A stretch of DNA of 19,960 nucleotides, taken from contig JANPLZ010000074.1 of the NCBI GenBank assembly GCA_031422555.1, forward strand, positions 1-19,960, given 5' to 3'. The first letter of the stretch is position 1; each line of letters starts with the position of its first letter. The position numbers and the translations under genes were made by a program. Of this stretch, positions 1 through 6,402 are shown piece after piece. The DNA comes from JANNAT01 sp031422555. Lineage in GTDB: Bacteria > Pseudomonadota > Alphaproteobacteria > Rhodobacterales > Rhodobacteraceae. Under the pieces are notes generated by a model. It was not told the DNA's origin, searched no databases, and saw nothing but the letters and a program-made list of their open reading frames with translations.

Positions 1-195
1 CGCAAGATCATCGCGGGGTGCATACGTAAGGCTGATACAGCAAGAGACGGCAGAAGTTGAAAACTCAGCCATCGACCGCCCAACATAGTCATTCAGGCGG
101 TTTTGCTTACAGCGCCAACATTGACGGCAAGCCGTAGGAACAGCTTCCCATTTCGGGCCGCGTAGAACCCAGACTTCGCTTGGAGAGATACACAT
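1..195 (-). CDS. Microvirus replication initiator protein (VP4/Rep), N-terminal 65 residues, cut by window edge
   Basis: Reading leftwards from an ATG at 195 the frame is open for 65 codons to the window edge. The peptide begins MCISPSEVWVLRGPKWE and continues with the cysteine cluster CRQCWRCKQN, then CCISLTYAP. A short Cys-rich N-terminus (C-x2-C-x2-C) followed by a hydrophobic beta strand ending in LTY is typical of VP4 rolling-circle initiators of gokushovirus-like microviruses. The HUH and catalytic tyrosine motifs would lie further left and cannot be seen. In the family the protein nicks the replicative form to start rolling-circle replication. No strong Shine-Dalgarno precedes the ATG (a G-run sits about 8 bases upstream). 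The gene is separated from the M15 peptidase gene by about 150 bases with two inverted repeats. Confidence 0.8.
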   Translation of the reverse strand, partial: MCISPSEVWVLRGPKWEAVPTACRQCWRCKQNRLNDYVGRSMAEFSTSAVSCCISLTYAPRDDLA

Positions 196-226
196 TTACG
201 GCCCCATTCTTGGCGTGTCACTAAAA

Positions 227-280
227 GGGTATATATATCAAGCTGTATACCCACCCCCTGTTTTTATAAATAAAAACAGG
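227..280. repeat. Two adjacent inverted repeats between the phage peptidase and rep genes
   Basis: GGGTATA (227-233) pairs with TATACCC (246-252) across a 12-base AT-rich loop. Directly next to it CCTGTTTTTA (257-266) pairs perfectly with TAAAAACAGG (271-280) across TAAA. They fill the only sizeable non-coding gap in the visible phage. The second hairpin could end transcription after the peptidase gene, but the base run after it on the minus strand is G-rich rather than T-rich, so it is not a standard terminator. An alternative is a structural element of the phage origin or packaging signal. The repeats are seen directly; their role is inference. Confidence 0.6.
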
Positions 281-348
281 AGGTTAAGCCGACGCCACCA
301 AAACAGGCCGCACGAATGCGGGGTGGCGACAGCAAGAGAAAGATCAAG

Positions 349-1074
349 CTAAAACTTGACTTTGGCCAAAATGGCCCGAGGCGTAGAACGGATAGGAAGG
401 CCAACAGAAAGCCGTTCTATCCGAGAGCGGAAATCAGTAATTTCCCAGTGAGCAGGGTCGTAAAGGCGCTTAAAAGAGCCGCCCCACGTCAACAAAAGCT
501 TGTCAGACATAGGGATAGGATTGCCAAAAGCATCCAGACGAAGCTTCGCAGGCAGCGAAGCGTTAATGCGATCAAGCGCCAAAAGACCAAGCAGATGAAG
601 AAGTTGCCATTCCTTGGGAGAGAGTTCCCAATGAAAGGCAGAATGCACAATATCTACGGCGTTGCCGATATTGTGCGGAGAAAAAGGATAAGCGGCGCGA
701 GACACGCCGCGTTGCACAAGTGCTGCTTGTTCGGCCTCAGTCCGAAAAGCAGAATGAACATAAAGAGGAATACCGCGCTTACGTGCGTATTCAATAAAAA
801 GAGCCGACCAGCGCATGAGGCGCAAATCGACATGCTGCCAATCAGCACGATGGCCCTGCGAAAGATAACTTTCAGCAGTAAACAAACTGGGAGCAGCCAA
901 ACGAGCGGGAGCGTCCCACCGATCAACATCCGGAGGGACGCCAAAAAACCGATCCGACGACAAAGCAGCGTCAGGGTTTTCGGCACGAGCGGTGCGATAA
1001 ATGTCCTGGGGGGACCGAAATTCCCCCAGGACATAACGTTGAAACCAACGTTGTATAACTTGACCCGGTTTCAT
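349..1074 (-). CDS. Phage peptidase M15 family endolysin (D-Ala-D-Ala carboxypeptidase-like)
   Basis: This 241-residue protein carries the M15A layout. HSAFRTEAEQ lies at about 107-116, and the zinc motif S-P-H-N-I-G-N-A-V-D gives His134 and Asp141. A WGGSFK segment at about 197 precedes DPAHWEI, giving His209 as the third ligand. M15 enzymes cut peptide bonds of peptidoglycan, and in Amoyvirinae-like microviruses such a protein is the presumed lysis enzyme, unlike phiX174, whose E protein blocks wall synthesis. There is no signal peptide, so it would need a holin-like partner or another export route. The ATG start overlaps the TGA of the preceding gene (ATGA, 1071-1074) and an AAGG lies about 9 bases upstream, so translation is likely coupled. 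Confidence 0.85.
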   Translation of the reverse strand: MKPGQVIQRWFQRYVLGEFRSPQDIYRTARAENPDAALSSDRFFGVPPDVDRWDAPARLAAPSLFTAESYLSQGHRADWQHVDLRLMRWSALFIEYARKRGIPLYVHSAFRTEAEQAALVQRGVSRAAYPFSPHNIGNAVDIVHSAFHWELSPKEWQLLHLLGLLALDRINASLPAKLRLDAFGNPIPMSDKLLLTWGGSFKRLYDPAHWEITDFRSRIERLSVGLPIRSTPRAILAKVKF

Positions 1075-1535
1075 TCAGAAACCTTGTCAGGCTCGATCAG
1101 ATCGGCCTTGTCAAAATCAGCCGCAGGCTTGGGCCGAGAAGCATTAAGAACCGCGCGTTCCGCACGGATTTCACGCATAGCGGCACGTTTCTCCAGTTCC
1201 AATTCACGCAGAGCGCGACGGACTTCGAGAACAGAGCCGCTTTCATGCGGCATGCGGTCAATATTGGTGAAAATTTCACCACTATCGACGACAGAGGTTT
1301 GTTCAGGGACAAACACGAAAACACGGGTTTGCTTCTCAAACGCCGTGACCTTAGCGGTCATTTCTTCCGAAATTTCGACTTCAAAGCTTGTGTCGAAGCC
1401 GACAAGCGCTTCAACGCCTTGGCAGTCGAGGAAGAGAGCAGCGCCCGGCGCGCAGCGCACCCGGAGCAGCCCTTGGAAGGCTTGGAAGGTTTCATTCGGC
1501 TTTACCTCACGCCAAAAATGGGGATGGAACTTCAT
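1071..1535 (-). CDS. Microvirus protein of unknown function (possible internal scaffolding/VP3-like protein)
   Basis: The product has 154 residues and I do not recognise a domain. The N-terminal two thirds look like a beta-rich soluble protein. The C-terminal third (about 105-130) is a charged, probably helical stretch rich in Arg, Glu and Ala, ending in an acidic tail. The size and the charged helical end would suit an internal scaffolding protein (VP3), which usually has about 150 residues in gokushovirus-like phages and is otherwise missing here, but I see no diagnostic VP3 motif. A very good Shine-Dalgarno, GAGGTGA, lies 5 bases before the ATG at 1535, pointing to high expression as expected for a structural protein. 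It starts 9 bases after the capsid gene ends and overlaps the peptidase start. Confidence 0.75.
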   Translation of the reverse strand: MKFHPHFWREVKPNETFQAFQGLLRVRCAPGAALFLDCQGVEALVGFDTSFEVEISEEMTAKVTAFEKQTRVFVFVPEQTSVVDSGEIFTNIDRMPHESGSVLEVRRALRELELEKRAAMREIRAERAVLNASRPKPAADFDKADLIEPDKVSE

Positions 1536-1544
1536 AGCGTCACC

Positions 1545-3182
1545 TCACAAAGTGTTTTCAACGACTTCATAGTCGTCGGAGTTTTCGGACAAGATGTCGC
1601 CGATCTGGGTCAAGCCCACGATAGAAACGGCATGGCGACAAACGACTTCGAAAGCGTCCGCCAATTGATCGGCGAACACATCATGCGGGAACGGCGACGG
1701 AGCCAAATGATGGCTAGAACCGAAAATCGGGTTGACAATTTCATGCTGCCAAATGGCAGAACGGTTCTGTGTCCAACCGCCGCCGGGCGTGGCCATGTAA
1801 AAATCACCGCCGAGACGGGTAAAATCACGGTTCCACTTGTCATTCATCGGCTCATAGCCATAAGCGCCACCGGGGGTGGCATGCTTGGCATCAATCCGAC
1901 GATTAAGCACGATATCGACAGGCTCAATGCGCTGCACATCGCGCAGCGCATTTGGCAAACCAGCAACAGTGGTGGTTTGCAAAAATTCATCCGATTGGCG
2001 TTCGTCAATCCGCTCGGGCAAAACCTCGACAGTGACGATGATCAAACCAGAAACGTCCTGCACAGGAACGTTCAGCCGCAAAGTCGCGGAAGCCCGGCCA
2101 AGCGTGACAGACTGCGCCAAAGAAGCGCCGTCAGAAGCATGGCGCTCGGCAAAGCCGACAGCCACGCGGGCACTATCAAGAAGCCAAGGGCGTTTGAACT
2201 CATCAGGTTCAAGGGCGATGCCCTGCATCAAATGCGCCACGAGGGTGTCGTCATTGTCGAACCCGGTGGCATCATTGCCAGCATAAGCCGCGCGCAACTT
2301 GGCAAAAGCCTGCGTTGTCCGCGCATTGTCGATATCCGCCAAAGTAGATGACACCGTAGTGCCCGCCATTTCAGCAAAAATCAAAGGACGAGCGGTCGCC
2401 AGCGTAGCGCTGTCAACCCGCATATGCAGTTCGGTGCCTGCAAACGGCCGAGCAAGACCAGTCTGCGACGTGGTGCCAGTCTGGCGGATGGTTTGCGATA
2501 CAGGCGCATTGGCCATAGCGCCAACAATACCCAAACCAGAAACCGGGATCTGGCCAGCAAGCACATCCAAATCCAAAGACCCGACAACCAAAGCCCGCTC
2601 ATAATCAGGAACAACCTTGGAAAACCGGGTCGAAGGCCAAAACGCTGGAGGCAAAGTGCCAGCAGAAACGCTTTCCGCAACATAATTCCGACGCGCAAGA
2701 CGCGACGAATGCGCCGCAAGCCGGAAATTGTAGATCACAGAAAAAGCGTCAAGAAGATCGGAGTTGATCAAAGACCCGGCCTGAAAATGCAGGCCGAGTT
2801 TTTTCATGATATCCATGACGCCCCAGCTATCAGCGCCAATCGGCGTGAAAAATGCTGGGGGAGTGCGATCAGCAGCGCCAAGCGACTTGATCGTAGCGCC
2901 AGTGCGCGCATGCAGCAATTCATCCCGACCGGGAAATTGCGGGTGCGCGGACTTCGGCACAAACCACGCCTGAACATTGGCGAAAACGCCGTTCAAAAGA
3001 GGCTTAGGCATTTCTTTCAACTGGATGTCGATCCCGACTTTGCCAGAAGCACTGTCACCCGCAAGAAGCGGGATAAAAGCCACAGGCTGGACAACGCCAG
3101 CGCGGCCAGACGACATCAAAACGCAGGTATCCTTACGGAAGCCGCGCGAAAATTGAACGGGAGCAGTAGATTGACGAGCCAT
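1545..3182 (-). CDS. Microvirus major capsid protein (VP1/F)
   Basis: The protein has 545 residues, a normal length for a microvirus capsid protein, and matches the family in overall pattern. It opens MARQSTAPVQFSRGFRKDTC, a short basic start followed by the first strands of the jelly roll. It then has LLAGDSASGKVGID, a region with AWFVPKSAHPQFPGRDEL, and a C-terminal part with NRSAIWQHEIVNPIFG. It would form the T=1 icosahedral shell. An in-frame TTG lies one codon upstream, but the ATG at 3182 is preferred because AAGGAAAA lies 6-13 bases upstream. The pilot gene's TGA and this ATG share one base (TGATG), a typical coupled arrangement. Family assignment is from remembered family features, not from a search. 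Confidence 0.88.
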   Translation of the reverse strand: MARQSTAPVQFSRGFRKDTCVLMSSGRAGVVQPVAFIPLLAGDSASGKVGIDIQLKEMPKPLLNGVFANVQAWFVPKSAHPQFPGRDELLHARTGATIKSLGAADRTPPAFFTPIGADSWGVMDIMKKLGLHFQAGSLINSDLLDAFSVIYNFRLAAHSSRLARRNYVAESVSAGTLPPAFWPSTRFSKVVPDYERALVVGSLDLDVLAGQIPVSGLGIVGAMANAPVSQTIRQTGTTSQTGLARPFAGTELHMRVDSATLATARPLIFAEMAGTTVSSTLADIDNARTTQAFAKLRAAYAGNDATGFDNDDTLVAHLMQGIALEPDEFKRPWLLDSARVAVGFAERHASDGASLAQSVTLGRASATLRLNVPVQDVSGLIIVTVEVLPERIDERQSDEFLQTTTVAGLPNALRDVQRIEPVDIVLNRRIDAKHATPGGAYGYEPMNDKWNRDFTRLGGDFYMATPGGGWTQNRSAIWQHEIVNPIFGSSHHLAPSPFPHDVFADQLADAFEVVCRHAVSIVGLTQIGDILSENSDDYEVVENTL

Positions 3183-3952
3183 CAAAATTTTCCTTTTGGA
3201 TACATATCATCCATCCAGCCGGGATAGGCTGGACGGCGGAGCTGAAGTTGCGAAGGGGATTTGCGGTCAAACCGCGCGTGACGCCGATCAATAACGGCAC
3301 CGTCAACACGACGACGCGCAAATTGACCAATAGTATGACCTACATCAGTAGCAAAAACGCCAAGGCCAAGCAGCGACCCAAGAGCGTCGCCATAACGATC
3401 CTCGAAACGCGAGGCATCCGACGTTTTCATTTGAGTTGAAAGACTTAGCGGGCCGAGTTGAAGGCCTGCAGGAAAGCGAGAACGAGAAGTATCAACATCG
3501 CCACCAGAAAAAACAGGAGGAGCCGTTTCAACATCATGCATCACCGTAGCAGCGCGCCGCCCCAATGGCGGTAAACCGTTGCCAACATTGGCAACGGCAG
3601 ACGGCTGGACCTGTAAGCCACCCGCGCGGAGTTGATCCAGCTTAACCCGACCGAGTTCGAGTTCAAGCTGGTTTGCAGCATTACGACGCGCACTTTCGCC
3701 AGATGCAACGTCGGAAATATCCTGCAAAGCACCCGTCAGCAATTCAGCAGACGAGAGGGGGGCGGCACCGCCGCCCATAGCGCCGCCGGGCTGGCCATAC
3801 TGCAACATAGTAAGGGGATTAAACCCATACTTATCCGCAGCTTGGCGAGCACCTTGGGCTTGAGAAAGAATGTTTTTGGCCGGGGTAGGTGGCTTGGAAC
3901 CAAAAAGGCCACCAAGCAACTTAAAACCGCCAAGGATCAGCGATGGGTCCAT
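3182..3952 (-). CDS. Microvirus DNA pilot protein (VP2/H-like)
   Basis: This 256-residue protein starts with a Gly/Leu-rich amphipathic segment (MDPSLILGGFKLLGGLFG), typical of pilot proteins that insert into the host envelope. At about 35-50 comes QAADKYGFNPLTML, matching the conserved A-x-GxNPL motif of microvirus VP2. A helical region rich in Ala, Leu, Glu and Arg follows at about 80-110 (SARRNAANQLELELGRVKL), which could form the coiled coil of the DNA-delivery tube. In phiX174 the equivalent H protein forms a tube that carries the genome through the periplasm. The start overlaps the preceding ORF by 16 bases and the stop overlaps the capsid start by one base. Confidence 0.85.
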   Translation of the reverse strand: MDPSLILGGFKLLGGLFGSKPPTPAKNILSQAQGARQAADKYGFNPLTMLQYGQPGGAMGGGAAPLSSAELLTGALQDISDVASGESARRNAANQLELELGRVKLDQLRAGGLQVQPSAVANVGNGLPPLGRRAATVMHDVETAPPVFSGGDVDTSRSRFPAGLQLGPLSLSTQMKTSDASRFEDRYGDALGSLLGLGVFATDVGHTIGQFARRRVDGAVIDRRHARFDRKSPSQLQLRRPAYPGWMDDMYPKGKF

Positions 3953-4206
3953 TTAGGAACCCCGCGAACAACCCGGCGGATAGCAGGGACGGGTTGATTG
4001 ACTTGCCGGAAACACCGGATCAATTCAACGCGAAGCTGTTCCCGAGAACACCAAAACAAATCTGTGACGAGAACCGCCTCAATCGGCATATCGTCAAGAG
4101 AGCGACTGTGTTCAAGAAAATCCACAGTCGCAAGAGAATTACTGATCAACCACCAGCAAGCTTGCTCGAAAGTTGAAACAGGTTCGCGAGACCGCGCCAT
4201 GGTCAT
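3937..4206 (-). CDS. Small phage protein of unknown function (89 aa)
   Basis: The frame is open from an in-frame TTG at 4218, but the ATG at 4206 is the better start because it overlaps the TGA of the upstream small ORF (ATGA, 4203-4206), matching the coupling used elsewhere in this phage. The product, MTMARSREPVSTFEQACWWL onward, is about 89 residues with an N-terminal aromatic patch (CWWLISNSLATVDFLEHS) and a basic, Pro-containing C-terminus (RRVVRGVPKWTHR). I do not recognise the family. Its place just before the pilot gene, with a 16-base overlap, suggests co-translation. Small basic phage proteins can be DNA condensing (J-like) or replication accessory proteins (C-like), but nothing in the sequence settles this. 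Confidence 0.6.
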   Translation of the reverse strand: MTMARSREPVSTFEQACWWLISNSLATVDFLEHSRSLDDMPIEAVLVTDLFWCSREQLRVELIRCFRQVNQPVPAIRRVVRGVPKWTHR

Positions 4207-4325
4207 TGGAGACCACAAAAAGCGCGGAACGCATCAGTATTCAAGACGGACACAGTTGTGCCGAGAGCCGTCAAAATCGACGGCAAAACGACCTTGATAA
4301 AGATCGGAAGCAAGGATTTGGCCAA
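4203..4325 (-). CDS. Putative small hydrophobic phage protein (about 40 aa)
   Basis: A minus-strand frame ends in a TGA that overlaps the next gene's ATG. The most plausible start inside the phage is a TTG at 4325, preceded at a 7-base gap by AAAGGG. The predicted product AKSLLPIFIKVVLPSILTAL continues GTTVSVLNTDAF and ends RAFCGLQ, i.e. one likely membrane segment and a short polar tail. The same frame runs further back through the dif-like site to an ATG at 4433, but that start lies in host DNA and would not exist in the circular phage. A single-span small protein would suit a holin or lysis peptide acting with the M15 peptidase. Expression is unproven and the start is uncertain. Confidence 0.4.
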   Translation of the reverse strand: MAKSLLPIFIKVVLPSILTALGTTVSVLNTDAFRAFCGLQ

Positions 4326-4396
4326 GATAACACCCTTTGGTTGAAGGACTTCGCCCGCAACAAAAAGGAGAGGCAAAATCAACTTGCAATAAGAAA

Positions 4397-4424
4397 ATAT
4401 CTTATAATCAATATTATGTAATAT
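4397..4424. other. dif-like XerC/XerD recombination site (right attachment site of the prophage)
   Basis: The 28 bases divide as ATATCTTATAA (XerC-side arm), TCAATA (6-base centre) and TTATGTAATAT (XerD-side arm), the 11-6-11 layout of bacterial dif. The XerD-side arm matches 9 of 11 bases of the E. coli arm TTATGTTAAAT, and the inner ends ATAA and TTAT are the conserved ones. It sits exactly where phage-like DNA stops and chromosomal DNA (rpe) begins. Integrated microviruses are known to carry a dif-like site and to use host XerC/XerD. The partner site should lie beyond the left edge. Confidence 0.7.
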
Positions 4425-4445
4425 AAGGCACATACCAGATGATGC

Positions 4446-4475
4446 TGGACCGCTGTGCCCCAACCGCGATATAGG
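4446..4475 (+). promoter_or_regulatory. Candidate sigma70-type promoter of rpe
   Basis: TGGACC (4446-4451) and TATAGG (4470-4475) are 18 bases apart, each matching 4 of 6 consensus positions. They lie about 31 bases before the rpe start and 22 bases to the right of the dif-like site, so rpe would keep this promoter whether or not the prophage is present. The match is modest. Confidence 0.35.
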
Positions 4476-4506
4476 CGAGCAGGTGCATATTTCCGGAGAC
4501 CCTGCC

Positions 4507-5190
4507 ATGAGCTTTTCGCGCGCGCTAAAGATTGCCCCGTCGATCCTGTCGGCTGACTTTGCCAATATGGGTGCGGAATGCCGGGCGATCGAGGCCATGG
4601 GTGCCGATTGGGTGCATGTTGATGTGATGGACGGGCATTTCGTGCCGAACCTGACCTTTGGGCCCGCGATGTGTGCGGCGATCCGCCCGCATATCCGCGG
4701 CGTGATGGATGTGCATTTGATGATCACCCCGGTTGACCCGATGATTGAGGCGTTTGCAAAGGCTGGCGCCGACATCATCACCGCGCATATCGAGGCAGGT
4801 CCGCACATTCACCGCAGCTTGCAAGCCATTCGGGCGCATGGAAAAAAAGCCGGACTAGCGATCAATCCCGGCACCGGGATCACGGCGGTTGACTATCTGC
4901 TGGACGCGGTGGATCTGATCTGTGTGATGACGGTAAATCCGGGCTTTGGTGGCCAGAAACTGATCCTGTCGCAGATCGACAAAGTGCGAAAGCTGCGCGC
5001 CATGATTGGCGACCGGCCCATTCACATTGAAATTGACGGCGGTGTGACGGTTGAAACTGCGCCGCTTGTGGTGGCGGCCGGGGCCGATGTCTTGGTGGCT
5101 GGGGCTGCGTTGTTCAAGGGCGGGTCCGCCGATGATCCGGCAGCTTACGGGCGCAACATTGCGGCGTTACGGGCAGCGGCGGCGGGATGA
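4507..5190 (+). CDS. rpe: Ribulose-phosphate 3-epimerase
   Basis: The 227-residue product interconverts D-ribulose 5-phosphate and D-xylulose 5-phosphate in the pentose phosphate and Calvin cycles. It shows the TIM-barrel signatures of the family: IAPSILSADF near the start, VHVDVMDGHFVPNLTFGP with the metal-binding His and Asp, DVHLMI with the second metal His, VMTVNPGFGGQ in the middle, and IEIDGGV with the late catalytic Asp. A start 24 bases upstream is possible, but ATG 4507 is favoured because GGAG lies 8 bases before it and the protein then begins at the usual point. It is the first chromosomal gene right of the prophage; no partner gene follows in the same operon. Confidence 0.95.
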   Translation: MSFSRALKIAPSILSADFANMGAECRAIEAMGADWVHVDVMDGHFVPNLTFGPAMCAAIRPHIRGVMDVHLMITPVDPMIEAFAKAGADIITAHIEAGPHIHRSLQAIRAHGKKAGLAINPGTGITAVDYLLDAVDLICVMTVNPGFGGQKLILSQIDKVRKLRAMIGDRPIHIEIDGGVTVETAPLVVAAGADVLVAGAALFKGGSADDPAAYGRNIAALRAAAAG

Positions 5191-5380
5191 CGGGAAATAT
5201 TCCACATTAGATAATCACTTTAAGTCATTGTAATATATAATATTATTGTGTATTATGGAAAATAGCTGTTCCCTGCCCCGCACTGCATTCTCTCGACAGG
5301 CCGGCGTTGATCTGCCACGATTGCCCTTGGGATGAGGATGCGCTGGACAAGCATTTGTCGCGCAAAAGAAAGGGCCGCGC

Positions 5381-6175
5381 GTGACAGAGATTCTGTCGCT
5401 GTTAACGCACATTGCACAAAGCACCGATGCGGCGCGGGTCTGGCGTCTGGCCGTTGACCAATTCGCTGTTTTTGGATTTTCGCGGGTGAATTACGGCTTT
5501 ACCCGGTTCCGCTCGCACCGATCCATCGGCGATCCCGACGATGCGATGTTTTTGACCACCGCGGATGCCGACTATGCCAAAGGCTATTTCCGCAACGGCT
5601 TTTACGCCCGCACCCCGGCGTTTCGCTGGGCGCAAAACAACGAAGGTGCCTGCACCTGGACTTGGGTGCGCGAGGCGATGCTGGCGGGCAGACTGGCCCC
5701 GGAAGAAATGGAAACCGTCCGCCTCAACGCCGCGATGGGCATTGTGGCGGGGATTTCGGTCAGCTTTCCCGAAACTTCGGCCCGCGCCAAGGGGGCGTTG
5801 GGGCTGATCGCCGATCCGGGGCTGGATCACATCGCCGTTGATCGGATTTTTGCCGAGCGCGGCGACCAGATTTTGGCCGTGGCCCATATGATGCACCTAA
5901 AACTGATCCAATTGCCGTTTTCCAGCCACCGCCGCACGCTGACCGCCCGGCAGCGCGAATCGCTGGAATGGGTGGCGGATGGCAAGACCACGCAGGATGT
6001 TGCCCTGCTGATGGGGGTGTCGGCGGCGATGGTGGAGAAACACCTGCGACTGGCACGCGATGCGCTGGGGGTCGACACCACAGCCCAGGCCGTTGCCAAA
6101 GCGGCCCTTATGAACCTGATTTTTCAGCGTAATCCTGGGGCCGACAGCAAAGACGCCCCGCTTGCCGCAAGGTAA
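5381..6175 (+). CDS. LuxR-family transcriptional regulator (solo, no luxI nearby)
   Basis: The 264-residue protein has an N-terminal autoinducer-binding-like domain (about 15-170) and a C-terminal LuxR helix-turn-helix (about 185-248; LTARQRESLEWVADGKTTQD, then VALLMGVSAAMVEKHL). In the ligand pocket the segment NGFYARTPAFRW stands where acyl-homoserine-lactone receptors have the conserved Asp-Pro pair; here it reads Thr-Pro, so the Asp that holds the lactone amide appears absent. The GTG start at 5381 has a good AAAGGG 7 bases upstream. No synthase gene is in the window. The 190-base gap before it is AT-rich around 5225-5260, with a TATAAT at 5236-5241 that may be part of its promoter. The target genes are unknown. 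Confidence 0.85.
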   Translation: MTEILSLLTHIAQSTDAARVWRLAVDQFAVFGFSRVNYGFTRFRSHRSIGDPDDAMFLTTADADYAKGYFRNGFYARTPAFRWAQNNEGACTWTWVREAMLAGRLAPEEMETVRLNAAMGIVAGISVSFPETSARAKGALGLIADPGLDHIAVDRIFAERGDQILAVAHMMHLKLIQLPFSSHRRTLTARQRESLEWVADGKTTQDVALLMGVSAAMVEKHLRLARDALGVDTTAQAVAKAALMNLIFQRNPGADSKDAPLAAR

Positions 6176-6221
6176 GGAATCCCAGACTTGGCGCAACGGC
6201 GGGGCTGTGCGACCTTTCCGG

Positions 6222-6256
6222 TGACGGTTGGGGCAAGTCCCCGTTGCCCGCCGTCA
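6222..6256 (+). other. Stem-loop downstream of the luxR-type gene
   Basis: TGACGG (6222-6227) pairs with CCGTCA (6251-6256), and inside it GGGCAA (6231-6236) pairs with TTGCCC (6244-6249). No T-run follows, so this is not an intrinsic terminator itself. It lies in the 269-base gap between the regulator and the COG0523 gene and may be part of a structured 3' end or a small RNA that ends at the terminator near 6440. The role is not known. Confidence 0.4.
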
Positions 6257-6402
6257 CAGTGTTCCATCGGACCCGTGTATTTTTGGGGCCGATGTGCGGT
6301 TTTCGACGTTTTCGATGCTTCCTGTTGGTGTGTGCGGTGTATTTCTCCCGCTGGTTAACGGTCAACTTTATACGCCCCGTCCTCATCCCCGTGGTGCGGC
6401 GT

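Larger units (their letters stand above)
1..4424 (-). mobile_element. Integrated microvirus (Microviridae prophage), left end outside window
   Basis: All genes from the left edge to about 4325 lie on the minus strand, are packed with overlaps of 1 to 16 bases, and have visibly lower GC than the rest of the window. In transcription order they are a small hydrophobic ORF, an 89-residue ORF, DNA pilot protein, major capsid protein, a 154-residue unknown, an M15 peptidase and the start of a replication initiator. Capsid, pilot and replication proteins are the hallmark set of Microviridae. The right boundary is put at the dif-like site 4397-4424, because integrated microviruses use host XerC/XerD at dif. 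About 4.4 kb is visible; the rest of the replication gene and the left attachment site should lie off the left edge. The M15 peptidase resembles what is known for Amoyvirinae-like phages of marine Alphaproteobacteria; this subfamily placement is inference. Confidence 0.88.

Noticed and set aside
316..2351. Long plus-strand open frames (up to 418 and 368 codons) across the phage genes.
   Set aside because: They are antisense to well-supported phage proteins, have Arg/Ser-rich non-protein-like composition and no proper start signals.
2381..2719. Hydrophobic 112-codon frame inside the capsid gene, considered as an overprinted lysis protein.
   Set aside because: No start signal, and similar Leu/Arg-rich shadow frames appear in several genes, indicating a codon-composition artefact.
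5226..5262. AT-rich stretch with the palindrome ATAATATTAT, considered as a second dif-like or attachment site flanking rpe.
   Set aside because: The arms do not fit the 11-6-11 pattern with ATAA/TTAT inner ends, and it shares no long match with the site at 4397-4424. It is more likely promoter-region DNA.
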